This document shows positions 25,670-33,713 of a stretch of 64,000 nucleotides of DNA, in pieces. Below the pieces are notes generated by a model. It had not been told where the DNA came from and searched no databases. It saw nothing but the letters and a program-made list of their open reading frames with translations. This DNA is from Svornostia sp051306365 (GTDB lineage: Bacteria; Actinomycetota; Thermoleophilia; Solirubrobacterales; Solirubrobacteraceae). The DNA lies in the NCBI GenBank assembly GCA_051306365.1, contig JBPPNC010000087.1:85169-149168 (forward strand). Direction: 5' to 3'. The stretch's first letter is position 1. Each line of letters opens with the position of its first letter. The position numbers and the translations under genes were made by a program.

Positions 25670-27438
25670 TGCCCGCCACGAAGGTCACCCTCGGCGCCTG
25701 GGCGGGGATGTGGGGCGACTCGCCGACGATCCCCGCGCAGATCATCAGTGGTGTAGACGTCGACTACCTCGTCGGCGACCATCTCGCTGAGATTACGATG
25801 GCGCTGCTTGCCCGGGCTCGGGCGGAGGACCCGGCGAAGGGGTTCATCCCCGACGTCGTGCGCGCCCTCACCCCGCTGCTCGGCGAGTTGCACGAGCGCG
25901 GCATCAAGGTCGTGACCAACGGCGGCGGGCTCAACCCGGCGGCGTGCGCGGATGCGCTGCGCGCCGCGGCGTCCGAGGCCGGTGTGCCGCTGCGCATTGC
26001 GCACGTCGAAGGCGACGATCTCTCGGGACGCATCGACGAGCTGCGCGCCGCGGGCGCGACCGACATGTTCACCGGCGAGGCGCTCCCCGACACCGTCCTG
26101 ACGATGAACGCGTACCTCGGCGCCCGACCGATCGCGGAGGCGCTGGACCGCGGCGCGGACATCGTCGTCACCGGCCGCTGCGCGGACTCCGCCGTGATCC
26201 TCGGCCCGCTGCTGCACGAGTTCGGCTGGGCCGATGACGAGCACGACCTGCTGTCGTCCGGGAGCCTCATCGGCCACATCGTCGAGTGCGGTCCGCAGAG
26301 CCTCGGTGGCCTGTTCACCGACTGGGAGGACGTGCCGGGCTGGGAGGACATGGGCTACCCGATCGCCGAGTGCTTCCCCGACGGGACGGCGATCATCACG
26401 AAGCCCGAGGGAACCGGCGGACTGGTCACCCCGGCCACCGTCGGTGAGCAGGTCCTCTACGAGATCGGTGACCCCGGTGCGTACGTCATGCCCGACGTCG
26501 TCTGCGACTGGCGCGAGGTGCAGCTCGAGCAGATGGGCCCTGATCGCGTGCGCGTCTCCGGGGCGAAGGGCCGGCCGCCGAGCGACACGTACAAGGTGAC
26601 GACGACGTGCCTCGACGGCTTCCGCATGCTCGCGGCGGTGCTCTTCTACGGCGGCGACGCCACCGGCCGCGCGCGACGCGCCGGAGAGGCGATCCTCGCG
26701 CGCGGCGCGCGCATCGCGACCGCCGAGGGGCACGGCCCGCTCACCGAGACGAGTGTCGAGGTCGTCGGCAGCGGCGACCTGACCGGAGGTGCGCGCACGT
26801 CGAACGAGGCTGTCGTCAAGGTCGGGGCCAAGAGCGCGGACCCCGGCGCGCTGAAGGTGCTCGCGCGGGAGATGGCGTCCTTCGGGCTGGTCGCCCAGGG
26901 GATGACCGGCATCACCAGCGGCCGCCCCAAGCCGCAGCCCGCGATCCGGCTCGTTCACCTGCTCGTGCCCAAGACCGATGTGCCGGCGCGCGTGGTGCTG
27001 GACGGCGACGCCGCCGACGTCGCGGTCGCGCCCGGCACCGGTCCGGCGACGGGCACGGACCCGCTGCCCGAGCCGTCGGGCCTGCCCGCAGCGGCGCCCG
27101 GCACCGTCCGCGTCCCGCTGCGGCAGGTCGCCTGGGCGCGCAGCGGCGACAAGGGCAACGACGCGAACATCGGGCTCATGGCTCGGCGCCCCGAGCTCGC
27201 CCCGGTGCTGCTCGAGCAGGTGACCGCCGCGCGCGTCGCCGAGCTGTTCGGCCCCGACGGCGACGTCCGCCGCTGGGAGGTCCCCGGCCTGGACGGGATG
27301 AACATCCTGCTCGGCGACGTCCTCGGTGGCCGCGGCGGCACGTCGTCGCTGCGCTACGACCCGCAGGGCAAGAGCTACGGCGCGACGCTCCTCGACCTCG
27401 AGGTCGACGTCCCCGTCGGTTTGCTCAGCGCAGGCTGA
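25669..27438 (+). CDS. Acyclic terpene utilisation AtuA family protein (DUF1446)
   Basis: A 589-residue protein. Residues about 1-440 form the AtuA/DUF1446 core (LGAWAGMWGDSP, DYLVGDHLAEITMALLAR, VVTNGGGLNP, ADIVVTGRCADSAVILGPLLHEFGW). The last 110 residues are a second conserved domain (VAWARSGDKGNDANIGL). AtuA is required for growth on citronellol and geraniol in Pseudomonas, but its reaction is not settled. Its presence makes this operon atu-like rather than a plain leucine pathway. The start shares bases with the dehydrogenase stop (TGATG). Confidence 0.88.
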   Translation: MPATKVTLGAWAGMWGDSPTIPAQIISGVDVDYLVGDHLAEITMALLARARAEDPAKGFIPDVVRALTPLLGELHERGIKVVTNGGGLNPAACADALRAAASEAGVPLRIAHVEGDDLSGRIDELRAAGATDMFTGEALPDTVLTMNAYLGARPIAEALDRGADIVVTGRCADSAVILGPLLHEFGWADDEHDLLSSGSLIGHIVECGPQSLGGLFTDWEDVPGWEDMGYPIAECFPDGTAIITKPEGTGGLVTPATVGEQVLYEIGDPGAYVMPDVVCDWREVQLEQMGPDRVRVSGAKGRPPSDTYKVTTTCLDGFRMLAAVLFYGGDATGRARRAGEAILARGARIATAEGHGPLTETSVEVVGSGDLTGGARTSNEAVVKVGAKSADPGALKVLAREMASFGLVAQGMTGITSGRPKPQPAIRLVHLLVPKTDVPARVVLDGDAADVAVAPGTGPATGTDPLPEPSGLPAAAPGTVRVPLRQVAWARSGDKGNDANIGLMARRPELAPVLLEQVTAARVAELFGPDGDVRRWEVPGLDGMNILLGDVLGGRGGTSSLRYDPQGKSYGATLLDLEVDVPVGLLSAG

Positions 27439-27597
27439 CCTTCGGGCAGAGGCCGCCGCTGGACACGAGCACGAAGGCGCTCGAGCGCCTCGGGGGGAAC
27501 CGGTAGGCGGGGAGCGGTCGTGTCCCAGCGTGACGAGCAGGTCGCGCAGGGTGGCCGCGTGCGCTGAGAACGAGTAGCCCCTCGGCTGTCGGCCCCG
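27425..27597 (-). pseudogene. Possible C-terminal remnant of a secreted protein
   Basis: On the minus strand GYSFSAHAATLRDLLVTLGH runs into, after a frame change, LPAYRFPPRRSSAFVLV and SSGGLCPKVSLR with a TGA at 27425-27427 inside the end of the AtuA gene. The two halves read naturally together, suggesting a frameshifted tail. I do not recognise the family, and upstream sequence (27598-27645) adds nothing. Confidence 0.28.
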
Positions 27598-27645
27598 CCG
27601 TGTCCGGGAAGGTCCGGTGCGTTTGGTGGGCGCGGCACTTCCTGC

Positions 27646-29841
27646 CTACGCTCTCCGGCGGCTGGCACGGGCGCGCTTGACGGCGTAGGCACGCTCGTCG
27701 GCGGTGATCAGGAGGTCGTCGACCGTCAGGCCGTCTGCGGGGTAGAACGCGCAGCCGACCGACCCGGCGGCCACCGCCGTCAGGTGCGCGTCGAGCCGAT
27801 CGGCCAGCGTTACGGCGCGCACCAGGGACTCGACGGGGACGGCGGCGACGAACTCGTCGCCTCCCAGCCGGCCGATCGCGTAGGCGTCGGGAAGCGCCTC
27901 CCGGGTCGCGGTGGCGACGGCGAGCAGCACCTCGTCACCGGCGGCGTGTCCGCGGGTGTCGTTGACCTGCTTGAAGTCGTCGAGGTCGAACGTCATCACC
28001 GCAAAGCTCTCGGCGGTCTGGTCGACGGCACCTCGGGCCCGCTCCGCGGCGTGCTCGAAGCCCCGCCGGTTCAGCAGCCCGGTCAGGCCGTCGGTGTTCG
28101 CCAGCCGCATTCGCACCGCGGTGGCCTCGGCGAACGCCTGCTGACCGATCGTCCCGAACATGTAGCCCGCCGCCAGCATCACGAGCTCGTAGGGCGCGGC
28201 CCAGAGCGCGTCGGCCGGGCCGAGCACGAGCGCGGCGGCCCAGAACGCGGCCACGATGGCCACCGAGCGCAGGCCCAGCACGCGGGGGCCGAACGAGAAG
28301 TCGAAGAACACTTTGATGAACAGGCCCGCGGTGATGGGGGCCAGCACGCCGGTTCCCGTCGAGAGCGCCGCAGCGCAGATGCCGACGGCGACGATGACCG
28401 ACGAGCCGTAGAGCGGGAACAGCGGCGGATGGTCGTTCTCGTAGCGCCGCCGCCGGTAGAAGGCCGCGATCGCGACGTTCGTGAGGACCCACGGCACGCC
28501 GAGGTACTGGATGACGTGTTCGAAGAACGACGTCCCGCCGCCGGCGATGGTGCTTGCGACGAACGGGATCCCGGCTGCGGCGACGATGAGGAATCCCAGC
28601 GCGATCGTCCGGCCCTCGTACAGCGTGGTGACGAACTCCGTGGGCGGACTGCCCGCCGCGCGGAGTTGGGCGAACGTCAGCGCGGCCGGCCGGGTCGACG
28701 CCGGCCGATCGGCGTGCAGCTCGGCGGGGACGACCTGCGCGGGGCAGATCTGCACGGGCTCGCTCGGGTCGCGCTTGGCGGCATAGAGCGCGGTGTCGGC
28801 GCACTGCAGCAGGGAGTAGATGTCGAGGGCCTCATCGGGCGTGCAGGTCGCTGCGCCGACGGCTGCGGAAATCCGGCCGCCCAGGGCGGCGCGCACACGC
28901 TCGCCGGTGAGGCGTACCGCATCAGCCGTAGCCCGGGGCAGTGCGATCGCGAACTCGTCCCCCCCGAGGCGGCCGAACGCGGCATCGCCCGGCAGCTCCT
29001 CCGGGATGGTCGCCCCGACCCACGCGAGCAGGGCGTCCCCCGCGGCATGGCCCTCGGTGTCGTTGACGTGCTTGAAGTCGTTGAGGTCGACGAGCATGAG
29101 CGCGATCGGCTTCCCGGTCGCCTGTGCGCTGCGGAGCTCGTCGCCGAGCTGCTCGAGGAACCCGCGCCGGTTCAGCGCCCCGGTCAGCTGGTCGCTGCGC
29201 GAGAGCAGCAGCGACTGCTCCCGGGCCTTCTGGTGGGCGTCGCGGACGAGCAGGCCGATCGCCCCACCTGCGGCGACGAGAACGAACGTCGACCCCCACG
29301 CCAGGACGTCGTCCACCGGGCGCACGAGCTGGATACCCATGAGGGTGACCATCACGACGGCAAGGGAGATCCGTGACCAGTACCGGGGCAGGACGAGTCC
29401 GAGATAGGCCGTGGTGAACGGCATCGCCATGAGCCCGACGCTCGCCAGTCCGCTGTCGGAGAGCGCCACGACGGTGAGGCTGACCAGGAGGAGGCCCGCG
29501 CTCAGGAGGTAGATCCACACCGCTCCGCGCAGGTGCCGGCAGATCTCCGTCTCGTGGAAGGCGATCATCAGCCCGGCGACGCATGCGACGAGGACGGATC
29601 CCCCGATGATCAGGAGATCGGCGTAGGCCCAGGCCTCACCGCCCGCGGGACGCAGAACCTGACTGAGCGCCAGGCCGAGGGACCCGGCGCAGCTCACGAC
29701 CCACGGGACACGCGCGACGTCGGCGCGGCCGAGGATCGGGATGTCCAGGTCGGCGTCGTCGACGGCGTCCAGGGACGGCCTCCGGCGCGAGGGCGGGGCA
29801 CCCGCCGGGGAAGGCGGCGTACTGACGGGCTGGTGCCTCAC
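27646..29841 (-). CDS. Membrane protein with two GGDEF (diguanylate cyclase) domains
   Basis: A 731-residue protein built as a tandem duplication: six or so membrane helices, GGDEF domain 1 (SDQLTGALNRRGF ... FGRLGGDEFAIALP), a second block of membrane helices, then GGDEF domain 2 (TDGLTGLLNRRGF ... IGRLGGDEFVAAVP). Both keep the GGDEF loop and the metal-binding DLNDFKHVND and DLDDFKQVND motifs, so both can be active. GGDEF domains work as dimers, so one chain could form an internal dimer making cyclic di-GMP. No EAL domain is present. The start is uncertain; the GTG at 29841 has GGAGAG abutting it. Confidence 0.85.
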   Translation of the reverse strand: MRHQPVSTPPSPAGAPPSRRRPSLDAVDDADLDIPILGRADVARVPWVVSCAGSLGLALSQVLRPAGGEAWAYADLLIIGGSVLVACVAGLMIAFHETEICRHLRGAVWIYLLSAGLLLVSLTVVALSDSGLASVGLMAMPFTTAYLGLVLPRYWSRISLAVVMVTLMGIQLVRPVDDVLAWGSTFVLVAAGGAIGLLVRDAHQKAREQSLLLSRSDQLTGALNRRGFLEQLGDELRSAQATGKPIALMLVDLNDFKHVNDTEGHAAGDALLAWVGATIPEELPGDAAFGRLGGDEFAIALPRATADAVRLTGERVRAALGGRISAAVGAATCTPDEALDIYSLLQCADTALYAAKRDPSEPVQICPAQVVPAELHADRPASTRPAALTFAQLRAAGSPPTEFVTTLYEGRTIALGFLIVAAAGIPFVASTIAGGGTSFFEHVIQYLGVPWVLTNVAIAAFYRRRRYENDHPPLFPLYGSSVIVAVGICAAALSTGTGVLAPITAGLFIKVFFDFSFGPRVLGLRSVAIVAAFWAAALVLGPADALWAAPYELVMLAAGYMFGTIGQQAFAEATAVRMRLANTDGLTGLLNRRGFEHAAERARGAVDQTAESFAVMTFDLDDFKQVNDTRGHAAGDEVLLAVATATREALPDAYAIGRLGGDEFVAAVPVESLVRAVTLADRLDAHLTAVAAGSVGCAFYPADGLTVDDLLITADERAYAVKRARASRRRA

Positions 29842-30067
29842 CTCTCCGGGATCGGCAGATCGGGCCACCGGGCCTCGAAAAGCTGGGCAGATGTTCCATT
29901 GCGTGGACGGGAGTTCGGGTGCGCCTGCGCCCGGCGTGCCACGGTTATCCGCCCTGCAGCCGGGCGGGGATCTGGGCCGGCAGCGCCTCGGGCGCCGTCG
30001 TCGCGGCGGCAAATCTCCTCCGGGGCGTGATGCCGGAGATACGATCCCCCCGACGCCAGGAGCCGAC

Positions 30068-30277
30068 ATGCCGATCGACACATTGATGGCCTACGCCGCG
30101 GTCTACGACCGCGTTGAGGACGCAGAGCGGGATTACGACCTCGTCAAGGAGCTCCACACCGAGGCAGGGCTGATCGACGCGTACGACGCGTACGACGCGG
30201 CGATCGTCGAGCGCCGCGAGGACGGCAAGGTGAAGATCGTCAAGAAGCACGAGACGCCCACGCGGCGGCCGGGATGA
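30068..30277 (+). CDS. DUF1269-type protein, N-terminal part (gene broken by internal deletion)
   Basis: A 69-residue frame with AGGAG five bases before the ATG. It matches the N-terminal domain of DUF1269 proteins (DTLMAYAAVYDRVEDAERDY, then AAIVERREDGKVKIVKKHE). In normal family members the sequence continues from TPTR into a long Gly-rich hydrophobic segment. Here it runs instead into RRPG and a stop. The missing hydrophobic segment (roughly 45 residues) and the remaining C-terminal part at 30274 show a deletion that shifted the frame. It also contains a duplicated AYDAYDA. Confidence 0.7.
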   Translation: MPIDTLMAYAAVYDRVEDAERDYDLVKELHTEAGLIDAYDAYDAAIVERREDGKVKIVKKHETPTRRPG

Positions 30278-30459
30278 GCCGCGGCGACCTCAAGGAGCTC
30301 GGCGAGCATCTCGACGCGGGCGAGGCGGGCCTGGTCGTGGTCGCGGTGGCCGACATGGGCGCGAAGGTCGAGCGGGCGCTGGAGCGCGCGCAGAAGCTCG
30401 AGAAGCGCGAGCTCAAGGCGGACATGGAGGAGCTCGAGCGCGACGCCGCTGCGGGGTAG
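30274..30459 (+). CDS. DUF1269-type protein, C-terminal part
   Basis: A 61-residue frame starting at an ATG that overlaps the preceding TGA (ATGA). GMSRGDLKELGEHLDAGEAG and LVVVAVADMGAKVERAL are the standard C-terminal domain of DUF1269 proteins. Reading one base differently at the junction gives HAAAGMSRGDLKE, the normal context. The two halves were therefore one gene before a deletion between short GC-rich repeats. The overlap could still allow re-initiation, making two separate small proteins. Confidence 0.65.
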   Translation: MSRGDLKELGEHLDAGEAGLVVVAVADMGAKVERALERAQKLEKRELKADMEELERDAAAG

Positions 30460-30586
30460 CGTCGCGGCCCGGTGTGCCGTGACGTGCGCCGGTCGGCCCA
30501 CCGCCGGTTGTTGGCGGTCACCTTCCAGCCGCGTTCCACCTGGGCAACGGCGAAGAACGCGACCACCCGGTGGCGTAGCTCATCGG

Positions 30587-31561
30587 TCACCGGTGCGGCG
30601 TCGAGCCCTGCCACGGGAACCGCCCGCGCGCGTGGCGGACGCGATAACGCAGCGCGCCGTGCGCGTTCAGCGCATGCCACGCGACATGTGTGATGGGCGC
30701 CATCGTCGGAATCCAGAACCCGTCGCCGATCGGGTCGAGCGGCGCGGGGTCGCGCAGCTCGACATCGGCGGCGACGTGGCCCTCGCCGTCCTCCAGGCTC
30801 AGGCGCGCGAGGATCGTGCCGTCGCGGTCGCAGATCTGCGACTCGCCGAGTGACACGGTCGGCCACGACAGTCCGGGCGCGAGCGGCGTCGCTCCGGTGA
30901 CGGGGCCGACGTGGGCGGCGTGCGCGACGGGCACCCCGGTGAGCCGTGCGACCTGGCCGGGGAGCGCCCGTGCCTGCTCGCGCCAGATGTCGTGCTCGCG
31001 GGCGGCGAGCTTGCCCATCGGCCCGGGCCAGTTGGTCGGAAACGACGGCCAGCACATCCCCCCGAGTACGAGCTGGGCCCCAGCGGCGCGGACGCGCGCC
31101 GACGTGCGGTTGCGGGCCCATTCCCAGCCGGACATGAGCCCGACGGTGGCGCCCAGCGCAGTCGATCGCACGACGCCGTCGTCGTCACCGCCGCGGTAGT
31201 GGTTGTGCTCCCAGGCGGTGGGGATGTCCTTGTCGTGCAGCTGCGCCGACCCATCGGGTTCGGCCAGGACATACGTCCCGTACGCGTGCGGACCCCGCAC
31301 CGCGAGAAAGCCGCCGCCGACGACGCAGTCGAGCTCGCGGGCGAGACCCCCCAAGAGCAGGAACGGCGCGCCGTCCACGGGGCGCGGGACGTTCAGGAGC
31401 GCTTTGGCGTACACGTTGGGCGACGTGCACGCCTCGGGCACGAGGATGACGTCGGGAGCGTGCTCGCGATGGGCATCGCGGATCAGCCCCTCAAGTCGCC
31501 GGAGGTTGCCCTCGACATCGCCGAGGACGAGCGCGGGCTGGACGACGGCGAGGCGCGGCAT
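30587..31561 (-). CDS. Carbon-nitrogen hydrolase (nitrilase) family protein lacking the catalytic Cys
   Basis: A 324-residue nitrilase-fold protein. The Glu is seen in VILVPEACTSP and the Lys in LHDKDIPTAWEHN. The third catalytic element, normally Cys two residues before an acidic residue (C-W-E), reads GLMSGWEWARNR, with Gly at the Cys position. The rest of the fold (LVLGGMCWPSFP, SQICDRDGTILARL) is intact. Either the enzyme is inactive or another residue serves. The ATG at 31561 gives the normal N-terminus (MPRLAVVQPAL). Past its stop a GTG at 30590 opens a further frame overlapping by GTGA, which soon runs antisense to the DUF1269 remnant. Confidence 0.8.
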   Translation of the reverse strand: MPRLAVVQPALVLGDVEGNLRRLEGLIRDAHREHAPDVILVPEACTSPNVYAKALLNVPRPVDGAPFLLLGGLARELDCVVGGGFLAVRGPHAYGTYVLAEPDGSAQLHDKDIPTAWEHNHYRGGDDDGVVRSTALGATVGLMSGWEWARNRTSARVRAAGAQLVLGGMCWPSFPTNWPGPMGKLAAREHDIWREQARALPGQVARLTGVPVAHAAHVGPVTGATPLAPGLSWPTVSLGESQICDRDGTILARLSLEDGEGHVAADVELRDPAPLDPIGDGFWIPTMAPITHVAWHALNAHGALRYRVRHARGRFPWQGSTPHR

Positions 31562-31717
31562 CCTGCCGATCCTCGCACGCCCAGCCGGCGCGCGCGGCCA
31601 CATCAGGTGCCGGCCGCCGGGAGCGTCCAGTTCGAGCGCACGTCGTGGCACGTCCTCCACTGTCGTGACCTCTCGCTCCTGTTCGTGAAGACGATGATGA
31701 GGCGGCCGTCGCGCCGC

Positions 31718-31746
31718 TTGCCGGGGCATGCGACATGGGTCATACT
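31718..31746 (+). promoter_or_regulatory. Promoter of the CGNR-cupin-cupin operon
   Basis: TTGCCG (31718-31723) and CATACT (31741-31746) with 17 bp between them form a good vegetative promoter. Transcription would start only a few bases before the ATG at 31758. The -10 lies inside a palindrome (31731-31753). Confidence 0.55.
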
Positions 31747-31753
31747 CATGTCG
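31731..31753. promoter_or_regulatory. Palindromic operator over the -10 element
   Basis: CGACATG, nine bases, then CATGTCG. The perfect 7-bp arms straddle the predicted -10. A protein bound here would block the promoter, consistent with autoregulation by the CGNR protein encoded first in the operon (inferred). Confidence 0.5.
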
Positions 31754-31757
31754 TACC

Positions 31758-32336
31758 ATGGCTGTGATCCTCGACGATCTCCCGCCCGAGGAGCTGCGCT
31801 TCCACTTCAAGGGCGGGCGGCTGAGCCTCGACTTCGTCACGACCGTCGGTGAGCGCTGGCGCCGCTCCTTCGAGCGGCTGCGAACGCCCGATGACCTGAG
31901 ACGGTGGATCGGCGAGGCCGGCCTCGTCCCCGCGCCGCGGCGCGTCACCGCCGCGCAGCTGGAGGACGGCCGCGCGCTGCGCGAGGCGATCAACCGCCTC
32001 GCCCGCCCGGGCGCCCGGCCGCATCGCGGCGACCACGCGCTCGTCAACCGTTGGGCCGCGCGCCCCGACATCGCCCCGCAGCTCTCCGCCGACGGCGAGC
32101 TCACACACACCCGCGGGACGGTGGAGGCGATGTACGCCACGATCGCCCGTGACGCCATCGATCTCCTGACCGGGCCGCTGGCCGGGCGCATCCGCGAGTG
32201 CGGCGCGCCCGACTGCGCCCTGCTGTTCGTCGACGCATCCCGCCCCGGCCGGCGGCGCTGGTGCTCGACCACCGCGTGTGGGAACCGCGCGCGGACGAAG
32301 GCCTACCGCTCGCGCCGAAAGGAGCGCACCGCATGA
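31758..32336 (+). CDS. ABATE / CGNR zinc-finger putative transcription regulator
   Basis: A 192-residue protein. The N-terminal part has the ABATE pattern (FKGGRLSLDFVTTVGER ... WIGEAGL). The C-terminus is a CGNR zinc finger: Cys residues in IRECGAPDCALLF and RRWCSTTACGNRARTKAYR. These proteins are predicted stress or metabolite-responsive regulators. Its stop overlaps the first cupin ATG (ATGA), making a coupled three-gene operon. A palindrome overlaps its own promoter. Confidence 0.85.
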   Translation: MAVILDDLPPEELRFHFKGGRLSLDFVTTVGERWRRSFERLRTPDDLRRWIGEAGLVPAPRRVTAAQLEDGRALREAINRLARPGARPHRGDHALVNRWAARPDIAPQLSADGELTHTRGTVEAMYATIARDAIDLLTGPLAGRIRECGAPDCALLFVDASRPGRRRWCSTTACGNRARTKAYRSRRKERTA

Positions 32337-32767
32337 GCCACCGCACCCTGTCCGCCACCGACGCCTTCTGGCGCCCGTCGAACATGCTCGGCGTGCTGAA
32401 CACCGACCTCGCCAAGCAGTTGGAGGCCGACACGCTCGGCGCTCGCATGTGGCGCCTGCGGCCCGGCCAGTGGTCGACGCGCCACCGCCACCGCCGGACC
32501 GGCGAGCTCTACGTCCTGCTGGAGGGCACCGGCCGGCTGCGCGTCGGGGACGACCTGTTGACGCTCGCGCCGCATGACTGCGTCTACGTCGAGCCCGATG
32601 ACGTGCGCCAGCCGTTCAACGACACCGACGCCGATCAGCTCTGGCTCGTCGTCGGCGCGCCCGTCGAGCCCGCCAACACGCAGGAGATGACCGCGGAGGA
32701 CATCGCGTACCTGTACCCCGACGGACCGAAGGTCGGGCCGCCCGAGCTCGCGGGCGAGGAGGCGTGA
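32333..32767 (+). CDS. Cupin domain protein
   Basis: A 144-residue single-domain cupin. RPGQWSTRHRHRRTGELYVLLEGTGRLRVGD is cupin motif 1 region, with metal-binding His residues and Glu, and LTLAPHDCVYVEPDDVRQPFN covers motif 2. Cupins of this kind bind metal and small acids. It is the second gene of the operon, overlapping both neighbours by four bases. Confidence 0.85.
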   Translation: MSHRTLSATDAFWRPSNMLGVLNTDLAKQLEADTLGARMWRLRPGQWSTRHRHRRTGELYVLLEGTGRLRVGDDLLTLAPHDCVYVEPDDVRQPFNDTDADQLWLVVGAPVEPANTQEMTAEDIAYLYPDGPKVGPPELAGEEA

Positions 32768-33141
32768 CGATGGTCACCGCGGACATCGCCACCGCGCCCC
32801 TCCGGGAGATCGACGGCCTCGTCTCGCATGTCCTGCTCCAAGACGGCGACGGCGCTGGCAGTGCCCTGGCCGTCACCTGGGTGGAGGTCGCGCCCGGCGG
32901 CCGGCAGGTCCCGCACTCCCACGCCCCCGAGCAGGTCTACGTCGTCATCCGCGGGCGCGGACGGATGCTCGTGGCCGGCGAGGAGCGCGACCTCGGCCCC
33001 GGCCAGCTCGCGCTCGTGCCATCCGGGGCCGAGCACGGCATCGTCAACACCGGCGACGAGCCGCTCGTCTACGTCTCGGCGGCGACGCCCGCGTTCGCGG
33101 TGACGGCGCTGTACGACGAGGGCGCGATCACCGCGAGGTGA
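32764..33141 (+). CDS. Cupin domain protein
   Basis: A 125-residue cupin. Motif 1 is HSHAPEQVYVVIRGRGRM and motif 2 is LVPSGAEHGIVNTGDEP, with the HxH, Glu and final His all present, so it likely binds a metal. The GTG at 32764 overlaps the preceding TGA; an ATG at 32770 is possible. Together with the neighbouring cupin it may act on one substrate sensed by the CGNR protein (inferred). Confidence 0.85.
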   Translation: MTMVTADIATAPLREIDGLVSHVLLQDGDGAGSALAVTWVEVAPGGRQVPHSHAPEQVYVVIRGRGRMLVAGEERDLGPGQLALVPSGAEHGIVNTGDEPLVYVSAATPAFAVTALYDEGAITAR

Positions 33142-33206
33142 CCGGCCGCCGCGTCGGCGTGGCAGGGTGCGCATGGCGCGCCGCCCCCCGTCGCGATCTT
33201 CGCCGG

Positions 33207-33713
33207 TCAGGCGCTGGTCGCGGGGAGCTTCCACCCCGGGCGCACGTAGTGGCACGTGTACCCGCCCGGGTTGCGCTGCAGGTAGTCCTGATGCTCGGCC
33301 TCGGCCTCCCAGAAGTCCGTCGCGTCCTCGATCGTCGTCACGACCGGCCCGGGCCAGATCCCGGACGCGTCGACCTCCGCGATCACTTCGCGGGCAACCT
33401 CGGCCTGCTCGTCCGAGGCCGGGAAGATCGCCGACCGGTAGCTGCGCCCGATGTCGTTGCCCTGGCGGTTGAGCGTCGTCGGGTCGTGGAGCGCGAAGAA
33501 GAACTCCACGAGCTCGCGGAAGCTCGTCAGGTCGGGGTCGAAGACGATCTCGACGGCCTCGGCGTGGTCGCCGTGGCGGCGGTAGGTGGCGTTCGGCGTG
33601 CTGTCGTCGCCCATGTACCCGACACGGGTCGACAGAACGCCCGGGCGCTCGCGCAGGAGCTCCTGGGCGCCCCAGAAGCAGCCGCTGGCCAGGTAGGCGT
33701 GCTCGGTGCTCAC
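33207..33713 (-). CDS. msrA: Peptide methionine sulfoxide reductase MsrA
   Basis: A 168-residue MsrA. The catalytic Cys is C12 in ASGCFWGAQE. The family segments TRVGYMGDDSTPNATYR, HAEAVEIVFDP and FFALHDPTTLNRQGNDIG are all present. It reduces methionine-S-sulfoxide. The GTG start overlaps the msrB stop (GTGA), so the pair is coupled. Resolving Cys residues are not obvious near the C-terminus apart from the one in YTCHYV. Confidence 0.95.
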   Translation of the reverse strand: MSTEHAYLASGCFWGAQELLRERPGVLSTRVGYMGDDSTPNATYRRHGDHAEAVEIVFDPDLTSFRELVEFFFALHDPTTLNRQGNDIGRSYRSAIFPASDEQAEVAREVIAEVDASGIWPGPVVTTIEDATDFWEAEAEHQDYLQRNPGGYTCHYVRPGWKLPATSA

